64,000 nucleotides of DNA from Polluticoccus soli (GTDB lineage: Bacteria; Bacteroidota; Bacteroidia; Chitinophagales; Chitinophagaceae), in contig NZ_JARJHT010000002.1 of NCBI RefSeq assembly GCF_029269745.1, forward strand, positions 558,001 through 622,000, given 5' to 3'. Shown here one piece after another: positions 9,401-17,794 of this stretch. Both the position numbers and the translations under genes were made by a program. How positions within the stretch are numbered: the stretch's first letter is position 1; the number at the start of each line of letters is the position of its first letter. The notes under the pieces were generated by a model. That model was not told the DNA's origin. It was given only the letters and a program-made list of their open reading frames with translations, and did no database searches.

Positions 9401-11089
9401 TTCAATGATGTTACCAGCAAGAAGGATGCAGAAGATAAGATCAAGGCAAACTACAATGAGCTGATCAAGGCAAAAGAAGACCTGAAAAAGCTCAACATGT
9501 CGCTCGAAAAGAAAGTGGCCGAGAGGACCAAAGAACTTTCGGCAAGCGAAGAGCGTTTCAGGCTGGTGTCAAAAGCCACGAACGATGCGATCATTGATTG
9601 GGACCTGATCAACAATCAGGTGTGGCTAAGCGACAGCTTTTACGGTATGTTTGGCTACACGGCCGAAAAGAAGGATGTAAAACGCAGCTACTGGGTCAAT
9701 AAGATACACCCCGACGACCGCCAGCGAGTGATAAAGGGCATCGACCATGTTATCAACACGAACGGCAAGCAGTGGAGCGATGAGTACCGTTTCCAGACTG
9801 CCAATGGTGAATATTCTTACATTCTCGACAGGGGCTATGTTTTGCAGGATGAGTATGGTACGCCATACCGCATGCTGCACTCGATGATGGATGTAACAAG
9901 CCTGAAAAAAGCGCAGGAAGAAGTGCTGGAGAATATTAACCAGCGAAAATTCCTTGCCGAGGCCATGCCGCTCATAGTTTGGACTGCGGGTCCTACGGGC
10001 AAGATATCGTTCCTCAATCAGCATTTTAGCACCTATACTGGGCTGCCCGTGCAGGCTGGAAGAGAGTGGGGCTGGATGGACTTTGTGCACGGCAACCATC
10101 TTAAGAACTTAAAGACTACCTGGAAGAATGCGATCAGGGAAGGTGCTAGTGGGTTTGAACTGGAGATAAAGATAAAAGACGCCGATGGCCAGTATTGCTG
10201 GCACCTGCTTAGGGCACAGGCCATGCGCAACGCCGACGGCTCGCTCAAGATGTGGGTGGGTACTACCACCGACATCAATGAACAAAAGATGGCGACGGAG
10301 ATATTGGAGCAGAAGGTGGAGGAGCGCACTAAGGAATTGCGCAGGATCAACGACGCACTAGAGCTGAGCAACCACGACCTGCAGCAGTTTGCATCCGTAG
10401 CTTCACACGATCTTAAAGAGCCACTCAGGAAGATCCATATTTTCAGCAATATGCTGAAGGATAGATACAGCGAAACACTCGACGGGGGGAATGACTATGT
10501 TGACAGGATCATCAGTTCATCGGCCCGGATGACGAGGCTGATCAACGACCTGCTTGCTTTTTCGCGCTTGTCAGTTAACTCGCTATTCCAGAAAGTAGAC
10601 CTGAATGTTATTGTGAACGAGATACTGCAGGACCTGGAGTTGGCCATACAGGAAAAGAGTGCAGAAATAAAGGTGAGCAAGCTGCCGATAATAGATGCCG
10701 TGCCCGGCCAGATGCGCCAGTTGTTCCAGAATATTATCAGCAACGCGCTTAAGTTTAACAAGCCTGGCGTTACTCCTGTCATCACTATTCAATACTCCGC
10801 CGTGAGCGAATTGTCTTCGGGCGAGGTGCTGAAGCCGGGGGAATATGGCCGGATAACGATTACCGACAACGGTATAGGTTTCGATCAACAGTATGCCGAT
10901 AAGATCTTCACCATCTTCCAGCGCCTGCACACCAAAACCGAATTTGAAGGTACCGGTATAGGCCTGGCCATTTGCAAAAAGATAGTTGAAAAGCACAAAG
11001 GGCATATAAACGCTACCAGCAAGATAGACCAAGGTACGCAGTTCAATATTTTGCTGCCCATAAAACAAGACGATAGCATGTCTTCCTGA
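6485..11089 (+). CDS. CheB-CheR-PAS-histidine kinase multidomain signalling protein
   Basis: 1534 residues, started at a GTG that overlaps the phytochrome stop as GTGA. Residues 30-220 are a CheB methylesterase without its receiver; the catalytic triad reads as Ser39 (GASAGG), His66 (QHLSPD) and Asp159 (GTGTDGT). Residues 230-490 are a CheR methyltransferase with the SAM motif [11 protein letters not shown] and the late motif [10 protein letters not shown] heptad coiled coil built on repeated [ST]NEELQS units spans about 685-740. Four PAS-like domains follow (about 745-865, 870-990, 1020-1145, 1155-1275), then HisKA with phospho-His1308 (ASHDLKEPL) and HATPase_c with [12 protein letters not shown]. 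No chemoreceptor, CheA or CheW is nearby, so the substrate of the CheB/CheR part is unknown. The gene order makes it the likely effector of the output-less phytochrome. Confidence 0.92.
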   Translation: MKVNRVKKEITETQDNSVVNGESESLQKQDHFIVAIGASAGGLEAIHDFFDNARPGANVSYIIIQHLSPDYKSLLVELVSKHTRMQVFEAKDNVPVEKNCIYVIPPKKTMSIAAGRLQLTEKSSDDKGPNTAIDTFLYSLAEDCGENAVAVILSGTGTDGTKGIAAIKEAGGLVVVQEPETAKFDGMPRSAIASELADFVLAPGQMPLEINNHAQEVPPNIFAKGQVDLDLLEQVFKLVVKQTGCDFHNYKLPTILRRVSRRMAHHGYKNINEYINYLGQNPEECKTLCKDFLIGVTRFFRDAAAFDVLDEKVIPQIIAEKEDGDTVKVWIAACSTGEEAYSIAMLVNEHLLRSKKYLTPKFFATDIDGNAINIASKGEYPASIAKDVPRDLLDKYFIKHSRKYQIVPELRKQIVFAKHNIIKDPPFIKNDLASCRNMLIYMNPVLQKKIISTLNFSLNPDGYLFLGSSETVSMSNENLAEIDRKWKVYKKAGVRTQRVSDGAATTGHGGNHFSLQKAAFRKDGLSADGHTARSAQKGLTDDLKEIITDDLGYIALYIDKNYEVKEAVGDFKKYLSLPEQTLNLNLLRMVPQDLSTTLGMAIRKAWKENKKVSIRKALVKSDNKVRSVSIIIRPSQVESFPYTLVILGENEDDAVKIKPGIDVSELDKVQQDYIAELKSELKDTKQHLQAAIEELETTNEELQSSNEELLSSNEELQSSNEELQSLNEELHTLNTEHQLKINELIELNDDLNNYFRSTDIGQIFLDKQLRIRKFNPAVVKLINVLDLDIGRPFSNISTNIHDSDLSADIQSVMKNNTVLERELLLKNGKYSLMRIYPYVRQNKTSDGVILTFVDITSIRELNNILNSVFNASQNGIMAFRAVRDEEGQISDFVWIAVNDSTEKLFKKKSSDLIGRTLRETIPDVAKNGLQARCATVVGNNQPMYFEYFHKNGTGAQWFDAVIVKMMDGVVVTFNDVTSKKDAEDKIKANYNELIKAKEDLKKLNMSLEKKVAERTKELSASEERFRLVSKATNDAIIDWDLINNQVWLSDSFYGMFGYTAEKKDVKRSYWVNKIHPDDRQRVIKGIDHVINTNGKQWSDEYRFQTANGEYSYILDRGYVLQDEYGTPYRMLHSMMDVTSLKKAQEEVLENINQRKFLAEAMPLIVWTAGPTGKISFLNQHFSTYTGLPVQAGREWGWMDFVHGNHLKNLKTTWKNAIREGASGFELEIKIKDADGQYCWHLLRAQAMRNADGSLKMWVGTTTDINEQKMATEILEQKVEERTKELRRINDALELSNHDLQQFASVASHDLKEPLRKIHIFSNMLKDRYSETLDGGNDYVDRIISSSARMTRLINDLLAFSRLSVNSLFQKVDLNVIVNEILQDLELAIQEKSAEIKVSKLPIIDAVPGQMRQLFQNIISNALKFNKPGVTPVITIQYSAVSELSSGEVLKPGEYGRITITDNGIGFDQQYADKIFTIFQRLHTKTEFEGTGIGLAICKKIVEKHKGHINATSKIDQGTQFNILLPIKQDDSMSS

Positions 11090-11114
11090 TTCGACTTATT
11101 TTAGCACCATCTGT

Positions 11115-12236
11115 ATGCTAAAATTCGCCGACGTCAGCTATTTCCAGCACAAAGCATTCGACAACCTGTCGGCGGTATTGAAGACCATCGACCTTTCGCT
11201 CGTGTATCTCAATAGCCTGAAGCAACATGCAGATATACAGGTAATACAACACGGAATTCCTAAAGAAGAGATCAACAGGCATGGCGTAAAGTTTACCGGC
11301 TTCCCCGGCGGTAGCAGTTTCTTTCACATTCCTGTAAAGGCCCACAAACAGTTAAAGCAATTTAATCCTGATGTTGTTTTAGTACAGGGATTGATATTTC
11401 CAGTGCAAACATGGTTACTGCGACGAGCACTTGGTCCGCAGGTTGTTATACTCGTTCAGCACCATGGTGAGTCTCCTTTCGTCAGCAACCTGAAATGGTT
11501 TTTTCAAAGGCTGGCTGATAAAGCAATAGATGGATACCTGTTCACAGCGAAAGGCAATGCGGAACAATGGGTGCGTGCCGGCGTTATTTCAAACATCAGC
11601 AAGGTGTACGAAGTATTGGAGTGTTCGACGCAACTAAGGCCTCGGGACAAAGAAGAAAGTAAGAAGAAGCTCGACATGAGTGGCCAGTTCAATTTTTTAT
11701 CAGTTGGCAGGTTGAATGCCGGCAAAGACCCGTTGACTGTGCTGGAAGGCTTTGAGCAATTCCTGTCGCAGCAACCGGGGGCGAAGCTGTATATGATCTA
11801 CCAAACCGAAGAATTGCTTGGACAGATCAAAGAAAGGCTTGCTGCCAGTAAAACACTGAAGGACGCAGTTCGCTTGATCGGCAAAGTGCCTCATTCAGAA
11901 TTGGCTACCTGGTATTCGGCCGCTGACTTCTTCATTTCCGGCAGCCACCACGAAGGCTCCGGGTATGCTTTGATTGAAGCAATGGCTTGTGGCTGCATCC
12001 CCGTTGTTACCAGGATACCGTCGTTTGGTGCCATAACAGGTTACGGAAAGTATGCCTTTAACTTTGAAGCCGGCAATGCAGCCGGGCTGGCTAAGACTCT
12101 TTCGTCATTGCAAACCGTGAACAAGCAGGAACTGTCGCAGAAACTAATGCAGCATTTCAACTCTGAACTATCGTTCAACAAAATAGCCGATGACATACTT
12201 AAGATCGCTACAGAATTGCGAAGGACTAAGGGATAG
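11115..12236 (+). CDS. Glycosyltransferase, GT4 family
   Basis: A 373-residue GT-B fold enzyme. The N-terminal half contains the VQHHGESPF region. The C-terminal Rossmann half has LSVGRLNAGKDPLTVLEGF, IGKVPHSELATWYSAADFF, and the nucleotide-sugar motif GSGYALIEAMACG (E-x7-E region), which is diagnostic for GT4. It probably transfers a sugar from a nucleotide donor in cell-envelope polysaccharide synthesis. The acceptor cannot be told. It follows the phytochrome operon by 25 nt but has no functional link that I can see. Confidence 0.85.
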   Translation: MLKFADVSYFQHKAFDNLSAVLKTIDLSLVYLNSLKQHADIQVIQHGIPKEEINRHGVKFTGFPGGSSFFHIPVKAHKQLKQFNPDVVLVQGLIFPVQTWLLRRALGPQVVILVQHHGESPFVSNLKWFFQRLADKAIDGYLFTAKGNAEQWVRAGVISNISKVYEVLECSTQLRPRDKEESKKKLDMSGQFNFLSVGRLNAGKDPLTVLEGFEQFLSQQPGAKLYMIYQTEELLGQIKERLAASKTLKDAVRLIGKVPHSELATWYSAADFFISGSHHEGSGYALIEAMACGCIPVVTRIPSFGAITGYGKYAFNFEAGNAAGLAKTLSSLQTVNKQELSQKLMQHFNSELSFNKIADDILKIATELRRTKG

Positions 12237-12250
12237 TACCACGTCTTTTA

Positions 12251-12258
12251 TATTTTTG
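12251..12258 (+). promoter_or_regulatory. Candidate -7 element for trmH
   Basis: TATTTTTG matches the Bacteroidota -7 consensus TAnnTTTG exactly. Its last base is 5 nt before the trmH ATG at 12264, so transcription may begin at or next to the start codon. No TTTG -33 box is evident at the right distance. Confidence 0.45.
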
Positions 12259-12263
12259 TGTTG

Positions 12264-12875
12264 ATGACACCAGAACGCGAGAACAGGATCACCAGCGTGA
12301 TCAACAACAGGCAGCCCGACCTGACAGTTGTTTTAGAGAACATAGAGGACCGTCATAACATATCGGCCATCATGCGCACCTGCGATGCGGTAGGTGTACA
12401 GGAATTGTACGTGCTGAATACCATCATCGGCCCTCATACAGAATTTGGCCCGCGAAGCTCGGCCAGCGCTGCAGACTGGATAACCGTACACCAGTTTGAT
12501 AATGTGGAAGCCTGCGTTGAAGCGCTGCGCAAGAAATACAAAAAGATATTCGCCACCCATCTGGGTGAGCAAGCGCATAGCTTATATGAACTGGACCTGG
12601 CAGAACCGGTTGCGCTGGTGTTTGGCAACGAACGCAAGGGCGTTTCAGCAGAATGCCTGAAGCACTGCGATGGAAACTTCATCATCCCGCAGGTGGGTAT
12701 GATCAGATCGCTGAACGTGTCTGTGGCCTGCGCCGTTAGCCTGTACGAGGCCTACCGCCAGCGCCAGGTAAAAGGTTTATACGACGGCACCTGCAGACTG
12801 CCGGAGGGGCAGCAACAGGCACTGACAAAAAGCTGGGGGTACTGGAAGAAGAGGATAAAAGAAGGAAAAGTTTAG
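12264..12875 (+). CDS. trmH: tRNA (guanosine-2'-O-)-methyltransferase, SpoU/TrmH family
   Basis: A 203-residue SPOUT methyltransferase that methylates the 2'-OH of G18 in tRNA. The three SpoU motifs are visible: NIEDRHNISAIMRTCDAVG (motif 1, with the catalytic Arg), LVFGNERKGVSAE (motif 2) and IPQVGMIRSLNVSVACAVSLYE (motif 3, knot). The C-terminal tail contains the TrmH-type extension. In-frame GTG and TTG codons lie just upstream; the ATG at 12264 is preferred. It converges on the gene at 12927-13910 across a hairpin repeat. Confidence 0.9.
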   Translation: MTPERENRITSVINNRQPDLTVVLENIEDRHNISAIMRTCDAVGVQELYVLNTIIGPHTEFGPRSSASAADWITVHQFDNVEACVEALRKKYKKIFATHLGEQAHSLYELDLAEPVALVFGNERKGVSAECLKHCDGNFIIPQVGMIRSLNVSVACAVSLYEAYRQRQVKGLYDGTCRLPEGQQQALTKSWGYWKKRIKEGKV

Positions 12876-12882
12876 TAATGAT

Positions 12883-12920
12883 AATTGCGGTGTCTGGTGG
12901 AAACACTTGACACCACAATT
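12883..12920. repeat. GAAA-loop hairpin repeat, copy A
   Basis: Imperfect inverted repeat with 17-bp arms, two mismatches and a GAAA loop (core TGGTG-GAAA-CACTTGACACCACA). It lies between the convergent stops of trmH and the 12927 gene. A second, longer copy in the same orientation is at 14692-14733. There is no T tract, so it is not a standard terminator. Confidence 0.75.
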
Positions 12921-12926
12921 AAAACT

Positions 12927-13910
12927 CTATATCTCGGTTGGAATGCCGACCTCACTTCTCCGTTTAATAATATCGAGGATATTTTCCTGGATGTCTCTCA
13001 TGATCAATTTACTCCAAAGCCCGCTATAAAAATTAAAGCTGGTCGATAACTTGAATCGCGAGGTTAAATGCAACCTGACATTTCTTTCACTTAGTTTTTC
13101 TATTTCATATTTCCCCTCCAGCACGTCAAAATATTTTCCGCCAACCATAACATGTTGGTCCAACGCTTTTGGTGGAATTGACTTTGGGTCAGCCTTGATG
13201 TCAAATGCCAGTATTTTTAAAGGGGACATTTGCGTAACTGTTTCGGTAAAAAACAATCCTCTTGCAAATATGGCTTTTCTAATTCCGCCAACAGCAATAG
13301 TATCGAGTTCTGCTTCAATAGGTCGTGGAAAGCCCATAAACTGAAACAGGGAGGGATTGTTCTCGTTTTCCCCAATCTCTTTTACCCTCGTAATATTCTC
13401 CCAAACCGCCTTATCTGTCGCATCGATCACGATGCTGGAATGTTCAAAAAAGATTTTTTCAGTAAGTCCAAGTTGACTTTCTATCGGAGCTATGAGAAAT
13501 GGAAGGAGCACAAACAATGACACATAGAGCTTGTCGTGTCGTCTTTTAAATATCAATACCCCGATAAGGCCCCCCAAAAGCGCCATAATGAGAAAGATGG
13601 GTAAAGCCATTAGCGCGCAGATCATACCTTCCTGTCCGGTAAAAACGGAAATTCCAACAAGACCAATGATGGAAAAAAGAGGCATGCTTATCCTGATGAT
13701 CTTCAATGGGTTTTTGATCTCATCATGGTAATAGGCTGTGATGAGGCCTACAACAAAGGGAACAATAAACATGAACGACAAAGTCATTAAGCCATTTGTG
13801 CGAAGCAGCGGTGTATCGCTATTTAGATCTTCGATTGCAAAAATTGCTCTCGCTGTCAGGCCGTAGAGGATTCCCAAAAATAGTCCTCGCCAATTTTTTA
13901 GACTTTTCAT
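12927..13910 (-). CDS. Membrane protein with C-terminal SRPBCC (START-like) domain
   Basis: 327 residues. The start at 13910 is supported by a -33/-7 promoter just upstream; an in-frame ATG at 13943 would lie inside that promoter. The N-terminal half has about five hydrophobic segments (residues 1-160). The cytoplasmic-looking C-terminal half resembles the polyketide cyclase/SRPBCC fold: AVWENITRVKE, then GFPRPIEAELD, GGIRKAIFARGLFFTE and KLSERNVRLHLTSRF. Such domains bind hydrophobic ligands; the ligand here is unknown. The gene is AT-richer than trmH (one 60-nt stretch near 13081 is about a third G+C). Confidence 0.7.
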   Translation of the reverse strand: MKSLKNWRGLFLGILYGLTARAIFAIEDLNSDTPLLRTNGLMTLSFMFIVPFVVGLITAYYHDEIKNPLKIIRISMPLFSIIGLVGISVFTGQEGMICALMALPIFLIMALLGGLIGVLIFKRRHDKLYVSLFVLLPFLIAPIESQLGLTEKIFFEHSSIVIDATDKAVWENITRVKEIGENENNPSLFQFMGFPRPIEAELDTIAVGGIRKAIFARGLFFTETVTQMSPLKILAFDIKADPKSIPPKALDQHVMVGGKYFDVLEGKYEIEKLSERNVRLHLTSRFKLSTSFNFYSGLWSKLIMRDIQENILDIIKRRSEVGIPTEI

Positions 13911-13940
13911 TCGCAGGTTTATATTGAATATTATGCCCTT

Positions 13941-13971
13941 CAAATATAGAAGTGCGCGGCTGGCCCTGCAA
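13941..13971 (-). promoter_or_regulatory. Promoter of the SRPBCC membrane protein gene
   Basis: On the minus strand TTGC (13971-13968), a 19-nt spacer and TATATTTG (13948-13941) match the Bacteroidota -33/-7 pattern, with the -7 box exact. Transcription should start near 13934, some 24 nt before the ATG. Confidence 0.65.
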
Positions 13972-14011
13972 GTTTATAGTGAAACTGCGGCTTAATATTC
14001 TTTAACTGTCC

Positions 14012-14674
14012 TTATTCTTTTCCAATTGCGATGTTGATCTCGTGCTTGTATTTAGGCGTGGTTATGTTGATCTTTTTTTCTTGTCTGTGCTCTAAAGTGA
14101 TCTTAAGCCCTTTTTCAAAAAAAGTCTCATTCTCACGTTTGTAGACTTTTTGTTCTGTTTCACATTCTTCATATTCTTTTGTAACGATCATTTTACCTGT
14201 CGATAAGTTGAAATCTACCTCTCTCCAGTGTTCGCATGGCTTGCCGTCATAACTTGTATATCCTACCAAATAAAACTCGCCATTCTGAAAACGATATTTG
14301 TCGGTAAATCCCCATTTCCAACTGCTTCCGCCGTTTTGGCTAATGAGTAAAAGCCCATTCTTAATTTCCATATCCTCAAAGGGGTCTCCCGACATGCCAC
14401 CATCCAGGCTACCATACAGAGCTTCCAGCGACTTTTTCCATTCAACCCATTTGTTGTTTCTGAGTTTGTAGATGATCAGTTCTCTTGGCACAGGTTCTAG
14501 GTCACTATTAGGTCCCATGTTATACGCGACAACTAACTCTCTGATCGAGTCATTGTCCAGGTCGCCGGCAACCGTGTCAACAATTGAGTAATTGTCTGCA
14601 ATTGGAATTTCTTGTCCTTTTGCCAACTGAGTGCATGCTAAAAGGAACGTCAATATGCAGATGGCCTTGTTCAT
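14012..14674 (-). CDS. Secreted hypothetical protein with FG-GAP/VCBS-like motif
   Basis: A 220-residue protein with a signal peptide (MNKAICILTFLLACTQLAKG) that gives the start at 14674; an ATG 9 nt upstream is also in frame. After the signal comes VAGDLDNDSIRELVVAYN, an Asp-rich calcium-loop-like motif seen in FG-GAP/VCBS repeats. The rest is beta-rich with a conserved-looking GGSSWKWGF segment. No catalytic motif is recognised. It pairs with the SRPBCC membrane gene inside the hairpin-bounded block and, like it, is AT-richer than its neighbours. A function cannot be given. Confidence 0.65.
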   Translation of the reverse strand: MNKAICILTFLLACTQLAKGQEIPIADNYSIVDTVAGDLDNDSIRELVVAYNMGPNSDLEPVPRELIIYKLRNNKWVEWKKSLEALYGSLDGGMSGDPFEDMEIKNGLLLISQNGGSSWKWGFTDKYRFQNGEFYLVGYTSYDGKPCEHWREVDFNLSTGKMIVTKEYEECETEQKVYKRENETFFEKGLKITLEHRQEKKINITTPKYKHEINIAIGKE

Positions 14675-14691
14675 ATCGTGCAAACTCTTGA

Positions 14692-14733
14692 TTAACTGTG
14701 ATGTCAGGTGGAAACACCTGACACCACAGTTAA
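14692..14733. repeat. GAAA-loop hairpin repeat, copy B
   Basis: Inverted repeat with 19-bp arms, one mismatch and a GAAA loop (core TCAGGTG-GAAA-CACCTGACACC). It shares the loop and most of the arm sequence with copy A at 12883-12920, in the same orientation. It lies 17 nt before the start codon of the 14012 gene, so it would be in or near that gene's 5' leader. Confidence 0.8.
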
Positions 14734-14734
14734 T

Positions 14735-14760
14735 AAAAGCCTCGCAATTGCGAGGCTTTT
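14735..14760 (-). terminator. Rho-independent terminator
   Basis: A perfect palindrome AAAAGCCTCGCA / TGCGAGGCTTTT lies 28 nt past the stop of the minus-strand beta-helix gene at 14789. The symmetric A/T flanks allow function in either direction. Confidence 0.8.
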
Positions 14761-14788
14761 TGTTGATCGTTATCGATAAAGTTGAATA

Positions 14789-16219
14789 CTATTCCACTAT
14801 AAGCTGCTTTGTTACTACAGTTTGATCAAGTCGCAGCTTCAGTATGTAGGTCCCTTTTGCCTGGTTGAGTGTGATCTGCGATTTAGGAGCCGTGATCGAA
14901 GCCTTATAACATTCTCTGCCCATCATATCGTACACCTGCACAGCTGCCTTTTTGAAATTACTGTTATCTATCTGCAATGTGAACGTACCGTTATTTGGGC
15001 TGGGATATATTTGGATACCGGCAACCATAGGGGTAGCGGGTATTCCTTGTGGGGGCGGACTCACTGCCATACAACCGTCAGACGCGGTAAGAAATGGCGT
15101 GTAGCCGATCTTTCCCGAAGAGAGATTGTCGTAGAAATCTTCAATTGTTGAATCTATACCCTGGGTGCTTGCGGTACCCCACCAATTATTTTTTACCTGG
15201 AAATCAATTGGACTGCTCTCCTTATAATTGAAAGATACATTGTTGGTGAAGCAATTGCTGTCGATCACTATGCCTGAGGGGTTGGGAAAGTTAAAGGCGT
15301 TTTGACTGTGCTCAATACCTATGTTGTTATATGCCAGGGTATTGTTGGTAATAGAGCCGGTATCGAGGTTGTTTATAACAAGCGCTCTATCGTTATAGAT
15401 AAAAAGATTGCCTGAAATTGGTGAGCTCAAACTCAGTGCAACAATATATACTCCCGCACCTGTGTTTCCTTTGAAGGTATTTCCCGTCATGCCCGGTATT
15501 GTGCCGCCCTGTAAATTGACACCACCAGCATTGTAATTAAAGCTATTATTGGCTATGAGCGCTTGGGCCAGGCCGCCTTGCGAGGAATAACCAACATTGT
15601 TATAGGATAGTTCATTTTCGGTAAATACAGTGGGCACATTAGAGGTCATGCCATTTATTACTCCGTTTTCATTTTGGGTTAGCAGGCACTTGCTGATTGT
15701 TGCATGGTAGTTGACCGGAGGTGATGGCCACAAATTAATGGCGGTGGTATTGTTCCTGAATACAGAATTATAGACGTAAAGATTGGTGCCTTCATTCATG
15801 ATGGCATTGTAACCGCGTTCAAACCGGCAATACTTTATGCTGCTCGTGTCATTTTTGCCTTTTATCCTGAATTTAATACCTGCCCATGCATATTTAGTCT
15901 GGTTCGCAGTGTTGTTGGGCAGAAACAGGATACTGTCTGTAACGGTGCCTTCGGCTATCAGGCGTCCATCAACATAAAAAAGGCAGGCGCTGTCTACGCG
16001 CACCGTCACGCCGGGTTCTATGGTAAGCGTAACTGTTGAATCAACAGCCAGGCTGCCGTTTACAATGTAGGGACTGTTAGCTTTCGTCCATGTTGTGTTG
16101 GTTGCGATCAGGCCGCTGACATAGGTAGCAGCATCAGCAGTGAAGGTGCTCCAACATAGAAGCAGCATGATAATTCTTTTGATCGTGTCGCTTTTGCAAC
16201 ACCTGGAGATTTTAGTCAT
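14789..16219 (-). CDS. Secreted right-handed beta-helix protein with T9SS sorting domain
   Basis: 476 residues. A hydrophobic stretch (MLLLCWSTFTADA) forms the signal peptide; the true start may be this internal Met or the upstream ATG at 16219. The middle (about 60-380) has many short Asn/Gly-rich turns (G-N-x-F, N-N-x-F, Y-N-N-x-G) typical of pectate-lyase-like parallel beta-helices. The last 80 residues are a type A sorting domain starting at IQIYPSPNNGTFTLQID and including VYDMMGRE. It is probably surface-attached or released. No catalytic residues can be assigned. Confidence 0.82.
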   Translation of the reverse strand: MTKISRCCKSDTIKRIIMLLLCWSTFTADAATYVSGLIATNTTWTKANSPYIVNGSLAVDSTVTLTIEPGVTVRVDSACLFYVDGRLIAEGTVTDSILFLPNNTANQTKYAWAGIKFRIKGKNDTSSIKYCRFERGYNAIMNEGTNLYVYNSVFRNNTTAINLWPSPPVNYHATISKCLLTQNENGVINGMTSNVPTVFTENELSYNNVGYSSQGGLAQALIANNSFNYNAGGVNLQGGTIPGMTGNTFKGNTGAGVYIVALSLSSPISGNLFIYNDRALVINNLDTGSITNNTLAYNNIGIEHSQNAFNFPNPSGIVIDSNCFTNNVSFNYKESSPIDFQVKNNWWGTASTQGIDSTIEDFYDNLSSGKIGYTPFLTASDGCMAVSPPPQGIPATPMVAGIQIYPSPNNGTFTLQIDNSNFKKAAVQVYDMMGRECYKASITAPKSQITLNQAKGTYILKLRLDQTVVTKQLIVE

Positions 16220-16326
16220 AGTAGGGATTTTGTCATTAAGATAAATAAATATACTTGATCCCGCAAGTAATATGAAATTCCTTCAGCCAGGGTTCGCAAT
16301 CAAAGCTCCCGCTTTCAGAATTAATG

Positions 16327-16358
16327 TTTTTCAATTAAACATTAATTTCGTATATTTG
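16327..16358 (+). promoter_or_regulatory. Promoter of the terminase-like gene
   Basis: TTTT, a 20-nt spacer and TATATTTG (16351-16358, an exact TAnnTTTG) fit the Bacteroidota promoter. The expected start near 16365 leaves a leader of about 55 nt before the ATG at 16421. Confidence 0.6.
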
Positions 16359-16420
16359 TGTTATTATAAACCCGTTTCTTCCTTCTGAATGGAGGTCGAA
16401 GAAATGTCAACCTATCAACC

Positions 16421-17794
16421 ATGAATGCCAACCAGAAAACCTTTCTGCGCGAGTACCTAGTTACTGGCGACAAGATGGCCGCCTACCGCAAAGCTTATCC
16501 CAAAGCCAAAGAATCATCTATTAAAAGCGCCGTCAACCGCCTGATGCGCGATAATCCTGCCATTGCACAAGCCGTGCGAGAAAAAGACCAGCAATTAGAC
16601 CAAAAGGCGGAAGAACAGGTATTGGAGCAGAAAAAGCGCAAACACCTTGCCAAATACCAGCTGCGCGAACTATTTGCCAATGTTATTGACGGCAGTGAGC
16701 TGACCGAAAAGATATACCGCACCCGAGATGGCTTTGAACGCCAGATGGCCAGGCCTACAGTATCGCAAAAGATAGCAGCCGCCAATGCCTGCATCCGCAT
16801 GGAGGGCTGGGGTAGGCCACAACCTCGTGCGAGACAAAAGAAAGAGGAGATAGAAGCGGAGCCCAAAGGGCCGGTAAAGTTCCAGGTAATGATAGGCGGC
16901 TTGCCCATGGATGAATACACCGCCCTGCACGGCAACACTATAGACGCGTATTTTGACACTGCCGACGGCACCAGCAAATGGTGGCCGCTCGATATACATA
17001 TGGACCGGTATCTGGATCTTCAGCAGCGCAGGCAGGCCCGCAAAGACGAAGAACGCCAGCAACGGATGACGCCGCAGCTGGAGCGCGAAGAACAACAAGC
17101 TATAAGCGATTTCGAAAGAAGGGCAGTGGACGAAACAGGTTACCAGCCCCAGGGCAAAGTAATAGACGACCTGCGCGAAGACTACCTGGCAACAAAGAAT
17201 AAAGAAAAGCTGCACGAGCTGCAGTCAGTACAAAAGATGTGCGGCCTGCGTTTCCTCCACCATCGTCACCGCTTCGAAGCCGAACGCGAGGCAGGCTGGG
17301 AATTTCACCCGCTAAACAATAACCTTATCCGAAAATCCTCCCCATTTCGGCAACAAACGGAAACAAAAATGCCTTGTGATTCCCATCAAAGCTGTCATTC
17401 TGATAATAAAAGCTGTCATTCTGAGCGCAGCGAAGAATCCCCTGAGCCTATGCAATCAGTTCAATCGACCGATGAACAATCACAAACATTACCGGCTCAG
17501 GTGTCATTGCACCCACCACCAACCCACCTCGCCCTCCTCAAACAAGGCTACAAACCCCTACAAGAGCTCCTGCAAGACGAATTCGACTACTACATCAAAC
17601 ACCAATGCAGCACCACCTGGCAGCAAAAGAAACAGCTGGATCGCTTTGCCGCCCACCGCAACGCCCCGCCCGAACTACGCAACCAAATAGAGCAGGAGAC
17701 AGGCTGGTTCTATCACGCTGAAAACACACAATATGCCAAACGAGATCCGGCAAAACCATTGGTACGGATAAGGTTTTCCGGACCGTCCCGTTGA
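16421..17794 (+). CDS. Orphan phage terminase small subunit-like protein
   Basis: 457 residues. The first 60 or so (FLREYLVTGDKMAAYRKAY, then S-A-V-N-R-L-M) match the helix-turn-helix of the Terminase_2 small subunit family, which binds phage packaging sites. The following long charged region (Arg/Glu/Gln-rich, about 50-290) is helical, with no ATPase or nuclease motif. Residues near 320-345 are encoded by a REP-like insertion read as CHSERSEES. No large terminase, portal or capsid gene is adjacent, so it is a phage remnant or a domesticated DNA-binding protein. It has its own good promoter. Function unknown. Confidence 0.65.
   Translation: MNANQKTFLREYLVTGDKMAAYRKAYPKAKESSIKSAVNRLMRDNPAIAQAVREKDQQLDQKAEEQVLEQKKRKHLAKYQLRELFANVIDGSELTEKIYRTRDGFERQMARPTVSQKIAAANACIRMEGWGRPQPRARQKKEEIEAEPKGPVKFQVMIGGLPMDEYTALHGNTIDAYFDTADGTSKWWPLDIHMDRYLDLQQRRQARKDEERQQRMTPQLEREEQQAISDFERRAVDETGYQPQGKVIDDLREDYLATKNKEKLHELQSVQKMCGLRFLHHRHRFEAEREAGWEFHPLNNNLIRKSSPFRQQTETKMPCDSHQSCHSDNKSCHSERSEESPEPMQSVQSTDEQSQTLPAQVSLHPPPTHLALLKQGYKPLQELLQDEFDYYIKHQCSTTWQQKKQLDRFAAHRNAPPELRNQIEQETGWFYHAENTQYAKRDPAKPLVRIRFSGPSR
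17391..17440 (+). repeat. REP-like sequence inside a coding region
   Basis: AGCTGTCATTCTGA occurs twice, 20 nt apart (17390-17403 and 17410-17423 approximately). The second copy continues into GCGCAGCGAAGAATCC, giving the GTCATTCTGAGC-GAAGAATC sequence dispersed in many Bacteroidota genomes. Both copies are in frame within the terminase-like gene, so they lengthen its product rather than break it. Confidence 0.65.
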
